A stretch of DNA of 64,000 bases from Pseudomonas chlororaphis. GTDB lineage: Bacteria; Pseudomonadota; Gammaproteobacteria; Pseudomonadales; Pseudomonadaceae. The notes beneath the pieces are model-generated. The model did no database searches and was not told the DNA's origin. It saw nothing but the letters and a program-made list of their open reading frames with translations. Where the stretch lies: assembly GCF_000783395.1 (NCBI RefSeq), contig NZ_JSFK01000003.1, positions 62,135 through 126,134 on the forward strand, given 5' to 3'. Of this stretch, positions 26,524 to 35,170 are shown piece by piece (position 1 is the stretch's first letter; each line of letters starts with the position of its first letter). The translations under genes were made by a program, and so were the position numbers.

Positions 26524-27362
26524 GTGAGATATCGATGAAGTTTCCCCACCTGTTGATGGCGCCGGTCGTTGAGCTGGCATTGCAGGCCGGCGAGGCGATT
26601 TTGCCGTTCTGGCGCTCCGGCGTTGAAGTCACGGCCAAATCCGATGACTCGCCCGTGACGGCGGCGGATCTGGCCGCGCATCACCTGATCGTCGCCGGGC
26701 TGACGGCGCTGGATCCGAGCATTCCGGTGTTGTCGGAAGAAGACGCCAACATCCCCCAGAGCGTACGCGCCGGCTGGCAGCGCTGGTGGTTGGTGGATCC
26801 GCTGGATGGCACCAAGGAGTTCATCAGCGGCAGCGAAGAGTTCACTGTGAATATTGCGCTGATCGAAAACGGTCGCGTGGTGTTTGGCGTGGTGTCGATG
26901 CCGACCAATGGTCGTTATTACGTCGGAGGTGCCGGGCTTGGTGCGTGGCGCTGCGACGAGGACGGCACGCCGGTTGCGATTCAGGTACGCGATGTGCCGG
27001 GGCCGGGAGAGGCATTTACCGTGGTTGCCAGCCGTCGTCATTCGAGTCCCGAGCAGGAGCGCTTGCTGGCAGGGTTGAGTGCGAGTCTGGGCGAGTTGCA
27101 ATTGGCGAATATTGGCAGCTCGCTGAAATTTTGCCTGGTGGCGGAAGGCGCGGCGGATTGCTATCCGCGACTGGCGCCGACTTCCCAGTGGGATACGGCG
27201 GCGGCGCAGGGCGTGCTGGAAGGTGCGGGCGGTGAGGTTTTGGATCTGCGCGGAGAAGCGTTCTGTTATCCGGCGCGGGAATCGCTGCGCAATGAGTTCT
27301 TTTTAGCGCTGCCGGCGAAGGCGGCCTGGCGGGAAAGGTTGTTGGCGTTGGCCCGGGGATAA
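26520..27362 (+). CDS. cysQ: CysQ, 3'(2'),5'-bisphosphate nucleotidase
   Basis: Removes the 3'-phosphate from PAP made in sulfate assimilation. The 280-aa inositol-monophosphatase-fold protein shows the metal-binding motifs EEDAN and WWLVDPLDGTKEFISGSEEF, and a second signature SQWDTAAAQGVLEGAGG. The first ATG overlaps the nudE stop; a second in-frame ATG five codons later (MKFPHLL) is an alternative start. Confidence 0.95.
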   Translation: MSEISMKFPHLLMAPVVELALQAGEAILPFWRSGVEVTAKSDDSPVTAADLAAHHLIVAGLTALDPSIPVLSEEDANIPQSVRAGWQRWWLVDPLDGTKEFISGSEEFTVNIALIENGRVVFGVVSMPTNGRYYVGGAGLGAWRCDEDGTPVAIQVRDVPGPGEAFTVVASRRHSSPEQERLLAGLSASLGELQLANIGSSLKFCLVAEGAADCYPRLAPTSQWDTAAAQGVLEGAGGEVLDLRGEAFCYPARESLRNEFFLALPAKAAWRERLLALARG

Positions 27363-27381
27363 GTGGGCTGATCGGCAATCG

Positions 27382-27559
27382 CCCTCACCCCAGCCCTCTC
27401 CCCCAGGAGAGGGAGCCGACCGAGTTGTCTTGCGTCATACATCGACCTGAAAGATGAGGTCGATTATGGATTCAGCAAAGCGCCATCAGGTCGGTGTATG
27501 TCTGAAGCATCCCCCAATCAGTCCCCTCTCCCTCGGGGAGAGGGTTAGGGTGAGGGGCC
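27382..27559. repeat. ~178-bp intergenic repeat with terminal inverted repeats, copy C
   Basis: Left end CCCTCACCCCAGCCCTCTCCC, right end GGGAGAGGGTTAGGGTGAGGGG: near-complementary termini of about 20 bases. The inside shares ACCGAG.TGTCT, GTCATAC.TCGACCTGAAAGA, ATCAGGTCGG and CCCCCAATCAGTCCCCTCTCCC with copy A. It sits between convergent genes and is the best preserved of the three copies. Confidence 0.8.
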
Positions 27560-27567
27560 GTTGATCT

Positions 27568-28023
27568 TCAGCGGTGCAAAACGTACTGCCCGGTAAAAGT
27601 CACCGCATCCTCAACACTGCCCGCATTGACGATGCGCGTTTGTAGCGTCAACCGCGCCCGCCCATAACGCTGATACATCGCCAGAAACTTCTTCCACGCC
27701 TTCGCTTCAGGCGCCGGACAAATCGCCACGGCATCGCCGGTCACCGGCAGTGGATAACTGATCTGCCCTTCCTGAATCACAATGTGCCCGTCGGTGATGC
27801 CTTCTTCTTTCAGGCGCAAATGCAACCAGCCCCAACCGGCCAGCACCGCGCCACAGTAAAGGCTGCCGCCGAACATGGTGCTCTTGTGATTGACGTTCGG
27901 CTCCAGTGGCAGATGCAGACTCAACTGCTGCTCATGCCAGTCGAGCACCTTCAGAGCCATGTCCCGAGTCAAAGGAATGTCGTGATGCAGGACCGACTCC
28001 AGATAGCGACTGTCTGTACTCAT
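27568..28023 (-). CDS. YiiD-type thioesterase-domain protein
   Basis: A 151-aa hot-dog fold protein resembling the C-terminal thioesterase domain of YiiD (PF09500 type): HEQQLSLHLPLEPNVNHKSTMFGGSLYCGAVLAGWGWLHL and ILPLPVTGDAV-like strands. Substrate unknown. It overlaps the 3' end of dctD by four bases, so it is probably the last gene of the dctB-dctD transcript. Confidence 0.85.
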   Translation of the reverse strand: MSTDSRYLESVLHHDIPLTRDMALKVLDWHEQQLSLHLPLEPNVNHKSTMFGGSLYCGAVLAGWGWLHLRLKEEGITDGHIVIQEGQISYPLPVTGDAVAICPAPEAKAWKKFLAMYQRYGRARLTLQTRIVNAGSVEDAVTFTGQYVLHR

Positions 28024-29405
28024 TCGTTCTCGTCCCCATGGCTGCTGTCGCCAAAGTTGAGGCCATGCTTGCGCAACTTGTCATGCAGGGTTTTGCGCGG
28101 AATGCCCAAGGCTTCGGCGAGGCTGCGCACCGAACTGTGGGAGCGCGCCAATTCGGCCGCGATCAATGATTTTTCGAAGTTTTCCACTTGCTCGCTGAGG
28201 CCGCCGTTGATGACTTCGACAGTGCTGTTGCCAATGCCTTCAGCGCCGCTGTTATCCAGCGCCAGTTCCAGACCGAGGGCGAAGCGTTCGGCGGCATTCT
28301 GCAGTTCGCGCACGTTGCCTGGCCAGGTGTGACGCAGCAGCAAGGCGCGTTGTGCCGGTTGCAGTTCGTGTGGCGGCAGGCCGTGGCGGGCGCTGGCTTC
28401 ATCGGCGTAATGCTGGAACAGCACCAGCGCATCTTCGCCGCGTTCGCGCAGTGGCGGAATGCGCAGTGGCGCAACGTTGAGGCGGTAATACAAGTCGGCG
28501 CGGAAGCGGCCCTGATCGGCAGCCTGACGCAGGTCTTCCTTGGTCGCGGCGATGACGCGGATGTCCAGCGGGATCAGTTGATTGCCGCCCAGCCGTTCGA
28601 CCACGCGCTCCTGCAGCATGCGCAGCAGTTTCACCTGCACGTCCATGCTCATGCTCTCGATTTCATCGAGAAACAGCGTGCCGCCATTGGCGAATTCGAA
28701 TTTACCGATGCGGCGTTTTTGCGCACCGGTAAAAGCTCCGGGCTCGTGGCCGAACAGTTCGCTTTCCACCACCGACTCGGCCAGTGCGCCGGCGTTGATC
28801 GCCACGAACGGGCCGTTACGGCGGCTGGACAAATCGTGTAGCGCTCGGGCTACGACTTCCTTGCCAGCGCCGGTTTCGCCGAGGATCAGCACGTCAGCCT
28901 TGGTCGCGGCCAGCGCGCCGATCTGCTCACGCAGGCGCAGCATCGGCGTCGAATGGCCGACCAGTCGCGCGCTCAGTTCATTACGATCGCTCAGGGCCAG
29001 TCGCAAGCTGCGGTTGTCCAGCACCAGCCGGCGCAGGGCGAGGGCACGGCGCACGCTGTCGAGCAGTGCGTCGCTGGCGAAGGGTTTTTCGAGAAAGTCA
29101 TAAGCGCCGGCACGCATGGCCTGCACCGCCAGCGGTACGTCGCCGTGGCCGGTGATCAGCAGCACGGGCAGCTCGGGGTCTTGCGCGTGCAATTCGCTGA
29201 GCAATTCCAGGCCATCCATGCCCGGCATGCGAATGTCGCTGACCACCACGCCGGGCCAGTCACGCTCAAGCTGCGCCGCCAGCCCCTTGGCTTCGGACAG
29301 CGGCAGAATTTTCAGACCGGCCAGATCCAGGGTCTGGCCGAGGGCCTGACGCAGGTGCGGATCGTCGTCGATCAACACCACCTGAATGCGATTGTCGATG
29401 GTCAT
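28020..29405 (-). CDS. dctD: DctD-type sigma-54-dependent response regulator
   Basis: A 461-aa NtrC-family activator, partner of DctB in control of C4-dicarboxylate uptake. It has a receiver domain (phospho-acceptor D in VVVSDIRMPGMDG), the AAA+ sigma-54 interaction domain (Walker A LGETGAGKEVVA, GAFTGA loop GHEPGAFTGAQKR, GGTLFLDEIESM) and a Fis-type C-terminal helix-turn-helix (LAEALGIPRKTLHDKLRKHGL). It overlaps dctB by four bases. The dctP/dctA transport genes it would control are not in this window. Confidence 0.93.
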   Translation of the reverse strand: MTIDNRIQVVLIDDDPHLRQALGQTLDLAGLKILPLSEAKGLAAQLERDWPGVVVSDIRMPGMDGLELLSELHAQDPELPVLLITGHGDVPLAVQAMRAGAYDFLEKPFASDALLDSVRRALALRRLVLDNRSLRLALSDRNELSARLVGHSTPMLRLREQIGALAATKADVLILGETGAGKEVVARALHDLSSRRNGPFVAINAGALAESVVESELFGHEPGAFTGAQKRRIGKFEFANGGTLFLDEIESMSMDVQVKLLRMLQERVVERLGGNQLIPLDIRVIAATKEDLRQAADQGRFRADLYYRLNVAPLRIPPLRERGEDALVLFQHYADEASARHGLPPHELQPAQRALLLRHTWPGNVRELQNAAERFALGLELALDNSGAEGIGNSTVEVINGGLSEQVENFEKSLIAAELARSHSSVRSLAEALGIPRKTLHDKLRKHGLNFGDSSHGDENE

Positions 29406-31210
29406 GCACTTCGATCCTCGGACGGTTGCAGGCTGACCCCGGGCGCACCGGCGCGCAGCCGCAGGGTAATCAAGGCGCCACCTTGCTTGTGGTTGGCAAA
29501 CGACAGTTCACCGCCGAAGGCGCGCATCAGCGTTTCACAGATTGCCAGCCCCAGTCCCAAGCCCTGAGTGCGGGTCTTGGTCGTGTAGAAGGGCTCACTG
29601 GCGCGGCCGAGGGCTTCCATGCAGAACCCCGGGCCGTTGTCGCGAATGTACAGATTGACGCCCTCGGCGGTGGATTCGGCACTCAACCAGAGTTTGCGCG
29701 GCGGGCCTTTCTCGGTGAGCGCGTCGAGGGCATTGGCCAGCAGGTTGCCGAGCACCTGACGCAGGCGCGTTTCTCCAGCCTCGACCCACAGAGTGGCGGC
29801 CGGCAGATCGCGGATCAGTTCGACTTCCATGCTGCGCCGACGTTTGGCCAGCAGGGCAAGGGCATCGTCGAGCGCCGGTTGCAGGGCAACGCTTTCCGGC
29901 GCGTGGCGATCACGGCGGGCGAAAGCGCGCAGGTGGGCGATGATCGAGGCCATGCGCCCGGTCAGTTCGCTGATCAGTTTGAGGTTGCCGCGTGCATCGT
30001 CGGTGCGCTGATGATCGAGCAGCACTTCAGCGTTTTCCGCGTAGCTGCGGATCGCTGCCAACGGCTGATTGAGTTCGTGGCTGATGCTCGCTGACATGGT
30101 CCCCAGCGCCGACAACTTGCCGGCCTGGACCAGGTCGTCCTGGGCGCGCACCAGTTCCTGCTGGGCCTGTTCACGCTCCAGCACTTCCTCCTTCAAACGC
30201 CGGTTGAGGCCTTCGAGGTCGCTGGTGCGCTCGGCGACGCGGCCTTCGAGTTCGCGGCGTGCTTTGGCCTCGAAGGCGATGCGTTCCAGATAATGCCGAC
30301 GGCGCTGCATCATCAGACCGAGCAACAGCATCAGCACCAACAGTGTGGCACCGCCGATGGCGACCACGGTGCGCACCGGGCGGTCAATCAGCGTGCGCGG
30401 GGCGAGGATGCTCACGCTCCAGCCAGTTTCGGCGATGTCGTGGGTCTGGATCAGCCACGCGCTGGGGCTGAGGGTCAGCGGTCGCGGTTCGCGGGTCGGG
30501 TAGGGCTGAATGGCGGTGATCGCTGAGCGTTCGCTGTCGCTCAAGTTTCGGGTCGAGCGGAAGCGCCATTCCGGGCGCGAAGTGAGGATGACCACGCCGT
30601 TGTGGTCAGTGACCAACAGTTGTTCCGGGGTTTTACCCCAGAGGCTTTCGGTGTGGTCGAGATCGACCTTGATCACTAGCACGCCGATGATTTTTTCGCC
30701 GTTGCGCACGGCGGCGGCAAAGAAATAACCGCGTTTGGCGGATGTGGTGCCGAGGCCGAAGAAGCGCCCGAGGCGCCCGGCCATGGCTTCGCTGAAATAC
30801 GGCCGAAAGGAGAAATTGCGGCCGACAAAACTGTCGTGCTTGTCCCAGTTCGACGCCGCCAGCGTCTGGCCGCTGGTGTCCATCAGGTACATGACTTCGG
30901 CGCCGGTCTGCGCGGCGATGTTCTTCAGCAGGCGGTTGGCATTGCCTTGGGTGACGCCGTCGTCCGGCGCGCCGAGTACCGAGCGCAGGGCCGGCAGGTC
31001 GCCGAGGATTTGCGGCAAGACTTCATAGCGGTGCAGGGTGCCCAGCAGGTTGGCGACGTACAGATCGAGGGTCTGGCGATTCTGCCCGGCCAGTTCGCTG
31101 CGGTAATAGCGCTCGGCGAGATGTTCCAGCGGCCACAGTAGCGGCGCCAGACACAGGGCCAGCAGGGCGAGGCTGCGCCAGCGAGGTCTGCGGGGGAGGG
31201 TTGGTTTCAT
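29402..31210 (-). CDS. dctB: DctB-type sensor histidine kinase
   Basis: A 602-aa inner-membrane kinase sensing C4-dicarboxylates. It has an N-terminal membrane segment (residues about 12-32), a large periplasmic double-Cache domain (FRPYFSEAM..GRFFGLGTTSAKRGYFFAAAV), a second membrane segment (about 281-301), a coiled-coil linker, H378 in ASISHELNQPLAAIRSYAENAE and an ATPase domain (LGNLLANALDAL, IRDNGPG, TRTQGLGLGLAI). Gene order rmlC-dctB-dctD mirrors PA5164-PA5166 of P. aeruginosa as I recall it. Confidence 0.93.
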   Translation of the reverse strand: MKPTLPRRPRWRSLALLALCLAPLLWPLEHLAERYYRSELAGQNRQTLDLYVANLLGTLHRYEVLPQILGDLPALRSVLGAPDDGVTQGNANRLLKNIAAQTGAEVMYLMDTSGQTLAASNWDKHDSFVGRNFSFRPYFSEAMAGRLGRFFGLGTTSAKRGYFFAAAVRNGEKIIGVLVIKVDLDHTESLWGKTPEQLLVTDHNGVVILTSRPEWRFRSTRNLSDSERSAITAIQPYPTREPRPLTLSPSAWLIQTHDIAETGWSVSILAPRTLIDRPVRTVVAIGGATLLVLMLLLGLMMQRRRHYLERIAFEAKARRELEGRVAERTSDLEGLNRRLKEEVLEREQAQQELVRAQDDLVQAGKLSALGTMSASISHELNQPLAAIRSYAENAEVLLDHQRTDDARGNLKLISELTGRMASIIAHLRAFARRDRHAPESVALQPALDDALALLAKRRRSMEVELIRDLPAATLWVEAGETRLRQVLGNLLANALDALTEKGPPRKLWLSAESTAEGVNLYIRDNGPGFCMEALGRASEPFYTTKTRTQGLGLGLAICETLMRAFGGELSFANHKQGGALITLRLRAGAPGVSLQPSEDRSA

Positions 31211-31252
31211 GAGCCGGATGCGCCTGAGGTGACAGGCGCATTATGCCCGGCC

Positions 31253-31798
31253 TCAGGCGAAGACGTCAGCGTCCTTGAGCAGCGCTGCGGCTTGATCCTT
31301 GGCGGACAGCTTCGGCGCTTCGTCCAGCTGCCAGTCGATGCCCAGAGCCGGGTCATCCCAACGAATGCTGCGCTCGGACGATGGATCGTAGTAGTTGGTG
31401 GTCTTGTAGAGGAATTCGGCGAACTCGCTCAGCACCACGAAACCATGAGCAAAACCTTCAGGCACCCACAGTTGACGATGGTTTTCAGCCGACAGACGCA
31501 CAGCCACCGATTTGCCGAAGTGCGGCGAGCTGCGGCGAATGTCCACGGCCACGTCCAATACTTCGCCAACCGTCACGCGAACCAGTTTGCCCTGGGTGTT
31601 TTGCAGTTGGTAATGCAAGCCACGCAACACGCCTTTTTGCGAGCGCGAGTGGTTGTCCTGAACGAATTGCGTGTCCAGACCGGTAGCGTCCTGAAACGCC
31701 TTGGCATTGAAGCTCTCGTAGAAAAAACCGCGCTCGTCACCAAACACCTTCGGTTCGATGATCAGGACACCGGGCAGGTCGGTGGTGATTACATTCAT
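31253..31798 (-). CDS. rmlC: dTDP-4-dehydrorhamnose 3,5-epimerase
   Basis: RmlC epimerises dTDP-4-keto-6-deoxyglucose at C3 and C5 on the route to dTDP-L-rhamnose. The 181-aa cupin shows FGDERGFFYESFN, VQDNHSRSQKGVLRGLHYQ with the active-site His, VAVDIRRSSPHFGKSVAV, LWVPEGFAHGFVVLSE and the C-terminal GIDWQ. I start at MNVITTDL; an ATG four codons earlier is equally possible because neither has a strong ribosome-binding site. rmlA, rmlB and rmlD are not beside it here, although in P. aeruginosa the four are clustered. Confidence 0.94.
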   Translation of the reverse strand: MNVITTDLPGVLIIEPKVFGDERGFFYESFNAKAFQDATGLDTQFVQDNHSRSQKGVLRGLHYQLQNTQGKLVRVTVGEVLDVAVDIRRSSPHFGKSVAVRLSAENHRQLWVPEGFAHGFVVLSEFAEFLYKTTNYYDPSSERSIRWDDPALGIDWQLDEAPKLSAKDQAAALLKDADVFA

Positions 31799-31964
31799 GG
31801 GGAGTTCCATAGGCAGGTGTGAATGGCCGACATTCTTGCGCAAAGCGCCGGAGGACGCGAGTGCTGGAAGACAAATAGCCCGGATGCCTTTACGCGGTTG
31901 GGGGTTGCGGATACCGCGCAGCAATGGCGATATAGGCGCCTAATAAAATTACAGGGGTCTTTTC

Positions 31965-34877
31965 ATGCCGCTCGCCACGTTGATTCATCGCGCCAGTTTG
32001 CCCAGCCCGCAGGTTTCTGCCGAGCAGGCCCGGCAATGGCTGGCGGAGCATTACGGCCTCAGCGGCACGTTGCAGGCTCTTGGCAGTCAGCAGGATCTCA
32101 ATTACCGCGTCGACAGCCCGCGTGGGCGGTTCGTGCTGAAAATCTGCCGTGGCGATTACGCCTTGGTGGAGCTGCAAGCCCAGCATGCCGGCCTCAAATA
32201 CCTGGCCGAGCATTCTGCGGTGACGGTGCCGCGGGTGATCGCGGCCAATAACGGCGAAGACCTGCTGTCACTGGAGGTTGGGGGCGAAGCCGTTCATGTG
32301 CGGCTGCTGGATTACATCGAGGGCCAGCCGCTGACGCATCTCGATCACTTGGGTCGTGATGTGGTGGCGGGGTTTGGCCGGCTCTGCGGTGAGATGGATC
32401 TGGCGCTGGCCGGGTTCGACCATCCGGGCCTTGAGCGCACGTTGCAGTGGGATGCCCGCCACGCCAGTGCCCTGATCAGCCATCTGCTGCCGGTGATCAA
32501 GGATGAGCAGCAACGCGCATTGATTGCCGATGCCGCCGAACAAGCCGAGCGCCGCTTGCAGCCGTTGCAGGGCAAGCTGTCGGTGCAGGCGATCCATATG
32601 GACATCACCGATGACAACGCCGTTTGGGCGCGAGATGCCCAGCGTCACTGGCAGTTGCAAGGTGTGATCGACTTTGGCGATCTGGTGCGCACCTGGCGCA
32701 TCACCGATCTGTCGGTGACCTGTGCGGCGTTGTTGCATCACGCCGATGGTGATCCGTTTGTCATCCTGCCGGCGGTGCAGGCCTACCACGCGGTCAACCC
32801 GCTGCAACATGAAGAGCTACAAGCGCTGTGGCCATTGATCGTCGCGCGTGCGGCGGTGTTGGTGCTCAGTGGCGAGCAGCAGGTCAGCATCGACCCGACG
32901 AATACTTACAGCCGCGACAACCTCAGCCATGAGTGGGAAATCTTCAGGGTGGCGATATCGGTGCCACAGGCGCTGATGGAAGCAGCGATCCTCACGGCGG
33001 TCGGCCACGCCTTGCCGGCGATCGACAGCGAAGGTTTTGCGCCACTGTTGCCGGGTCTGGTCGGGCGCGAATTTGCGCTGATCGATCTCGGTGTCCTGAG
33101 TCCGCATTTCGAGGCCGGCAACTGGGAGCAGGCAGGCATCGATCGGCGCCTGTTGAACGAAGCGGCGGCGGCCCATGGTTTGGCGGCGAGCCGTTATGGT
33201 CAGTACCGTTTGTCGCGCACTCGTCCCGACAGTGCCGTTGAACCGGACACCTTCCCGTTGCACGTGGAATTGCGCGTGCCCGATGGCACCGCCGTGGAGG
33301 CGCCGTTCGCAGGCGTCGTGCATCAGGCGGCAGACGGTATGCTGCACCTCGATGGCCCGCAACTCAGCCTGCTGCTGTGGGGCGTGACACCGTTGCTGCA
33401 CAGCGGCGCTGCGCTGGTCAAAGGTCAGGTGCTGGGCGCGGTCAGCGGCCCGTTGTTGGTGCAGTTGTGTCGGGGCGCGCAGCTCAATGCGCCGCTGTTT
33501 TGCACCCCGACGCATGCTCCGGCGTGGCAGGCGCTGTGTCCATCGCCCGCTGCGTTGTTAGGGCTGGCCTGCAATGCCGAGCCGGAGCTGGACGCGAAAA
33601 CCCTGCTCGAACGCCGCGATGCCAGTTTTGCCCGCACCCAGAAACACTACTACGTCGACCCGCCGCGCATTGAGCGCGGCTGGCGCAATCACCTGATCGA
33701 CATGCAGGGCCGCTCCTATCTGGACATGCTCAACAACGTGGCGGTGCTCGGTCATGGTCACCCGCGCATGGCCGCGGTCGCCGCACGCCAATGGTCGCTA
33801 CTGAACACCAATTCGCGCTTCAACTACGCGGCGGTTGCCGAATTTTCCGAGCGCTTGCTGAAACTGGCGCCGGAAGGCATGGATCGAGTGTTTCTGGTCA
33901 ACAGCGGCAGCGAGGCCAATGACTTGGCGATTCGTTTGGCGTGGGCCTATAGCGGCGGGCGCGACATGATCAGTGTGCTTGAGGCCTATCACGGCTGGAC
34001 GGTCGGCGCCGATGCGGTATCGACCTCGATCGCTGACAACCCGAAAGCTTTGGAAAGTCGCCCGGACTGGGTGCATCCGGTGCCTGCGCCAAACACTTAC
34101 CGCGGTGAATTCCGTGGCCTCGATTCGGCGCCGGATTACGTGCGCAGCGTTGAGCATCACCTGAAAAAACTTGCCGTACAGAAGCGCCAATTGGCCGGAT
34201 TTATCTGCGAACCGGTGTATGGCAATGCTGGTGGTATCTCGCTGCCGCCGGGATATTTGAAACAGGTGTACGGGCTGGTGCGCGCGCAGGGCGGCGTGTG
34301 CATCGCCGACGAAGTGCAGGTCGGTTACGGGCGCATGGGCCGTTTCTTCTGGGGCTTCGAAGAGCAGGACGTGGTGCCGGACATCATCTGTATGGCCAAG
34401 GGCATGGGCAACGGCCAACCGCTGGGTGCGGTCATCACTCGGCGGGAAATTGCCGAGGCGCTGGAGGCCGAGGGCTACTTCTTCTCGTCGGCTGGCGGCA
34501 GTCCGGTGAGCTGCCAGATCGGCATGGCGGTGCTCGATGTCATGGAAGAAGAAAAGCTCTGGGAAAACGCGCAAGTAGTCGGTGACCACTTCAAGGCGCG
34601 GCTCGAAGCGTTGATCGATAAACATCCGCTGGTAGGCGCGGTGCACGGTTCCGGGTTCTATCTGGGGCTGGAGCTGATCCGCAATCGCGAGACGCTGGAG
34701 CCGGCGAGCGAGGAAACCGCGTTGCTGTGCGATCGCTTGCGTGAATTGGGGATTTTCATGCAGCCGACGGGTGATGATCTGAACATTCTCAAGATCAAAC
34801 CGCCGATGGTGACGTCGCGCCGCAGTGTCGACTTCTTCGTCGACATGCTGGATCGGGTGCTCACCGAGGGCCTTTGA
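31965..34877 (+). CDS. Kinase / M23-like / class III PLP-enzyme fusion
   Basis: A 970-aa three-part protein. Residues about 20-340 are an APH-type kinase (ATP-binding FVLKICRGD, catalytic IHMDITDDNAV with D213 and N218, IDFGD). Residues about 420-520 look like a degenerate lysostaphin/M23 fold (VPDGTAVEAPFAGVVHQ) lacking the metal His. Residues about 550-970 are a class III PLP enzyme (HPRMAAVAARQWSLLNTNSRF, IADEVQVGYGRMG, cofactor lysine K812 in ICMAKGMGNGQP). Eukaryotic hydroxylysine kinase and AGXT2L phospholyases act in sequence, so this fusion may phosphorylate an amino-alcohol and then eliminate ammonia and phosphate. It precedes aguB in the same direction. AGGGG precedes the ATG. Confidence 0.88.
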   Translation: MPLATLIHRASLPSPQVSAEQARQWLAEHYGLSGTLQALGSQQDLNYRVDSPRGRFVLKICRGDYALVELQAQHAGLKYLAEHSAVTVPRVIAANNGEDLLSLEVGGEAVHVRLLDYIEGQPLTHLDHLGRDVVAGFGRLCGEMDLALAGFDHPGLERTLQWDARHASALISHLLPVIKDEQQRALIADAAEQAERRLQPLQGKLSVQAIHMDITDDNAVWARDAQRHWQLQGVIDFGDLVRTWRITDLSVTCAALLHHADGDPFVILPAVQAYHAVNPLQHEELQALWPLIVARAAVLVLSGEQQVSIDPTNTYSRDNLSHEWEIFRVAISVPQALMEAAILTAVGHALPAIDSEGFAPLLPGLVGREFALIDLGVLSPHFEAGNWEQAGIDRRLLNEAAAAHGLAASRYGQYRLSRTRPDSAVEPDTFPLHVELRVPDGTAVEAPFAGVVHQAADGMLHLDGPQLSLLLWGVTPLLHSGAALVKGQVLGAVSGPLLVQLCRGAQLNAPLFCTPTHAPAWQALCPSPAALLGLACNAEPELDAKTLLERRDASFARTQKHYYVDPPRIERGWRNHLIDMQGRSYLDMLNNVAVLGHGHPRMAAVAARQWSLLNTNSRFNYAAVAEFSERLLKLAPEGMDRVFLVNSGSEANDLAIRLAWAYSGGRDMISVLEAYHGWTVGADAVSTSIADNPKALESRPDWVHPVPAPNTYRGEFRGLDSAPDYVRSVEHHLKKLAVQKRQLAGFICEPVYGNAGGISLPPGYLKQVYGLVRAQGGVCIADEVQVGYGRMGRFFWGFEEQDVVPDIICMAKGMGNGQPLGAVITRREIAEALEAEGYFFSSAGGSPVSCQIGMAVLDVMEEEKLWENAQVVGDHFKARLEALIDKHPLVGAVHGSGFYLGLELIRNRETLEPASEETALLCDRLRELGIFMQPTGDDLNILKIKPPMVTSRRSVDFFVDMLDRVLTEGL

Positions 34878-34888
34878 CACTCACCCCA

Positions 34889-34973
34889 TGTAGGAGCTGC
34901 CGAAGGCTGCGATCTTTTGATCTTGTTTTTCAAGAGCAAAATCAAGAGATCTCAGCCTTCGGCAGCTCCTACA
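34889..34973. repeat. REP doublet (GTAGGAGCTGCC family)
   Basis: TGTAGGAGCTGCCGAAGGCTGCGATC and its inverted partner (GATCTCAGCCTTCGGCAGCTCCTACA, one mismatch) flank an AT-rich spacer, in the gap between the fusion gene and aguB. Confidence 0.9.
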
Positions 34974-35050
34974 GAGTTTCGGTGTTAATTCGATTTGTAT
35001 CGGTATTTTGTGCGTAAAATTAGACGGAATGCATTTCTTTAGCTTCTAAA

Positions 35051-35066
35051 GCCGATATTTATCGGC
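35051..35066. promoter_or_regulatory. Palindromic candidate operator upstream of aguB
   Basis: GCCGATA-tt-TATCGGC is a perfect 16-base palindrome about 105 bases before the aguB ATG, in a locally AT-rich stretch. Agmatine genes in Pseudomonas are controlled by the TetR-type repressor AguR; whether this is its site cannot be told from one copy. Confidence 0.4.
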
Positions 35067-35170
35067 TATAAAGTCGCCATTGCTCCGGCATGGCGATTTC
35101 ATGTCCGGTGCGCGCGTTTTCCTTTTCGGTCGAATTCTCGGCCGTCAAAGCACTTGCCCGGAGATGATTC

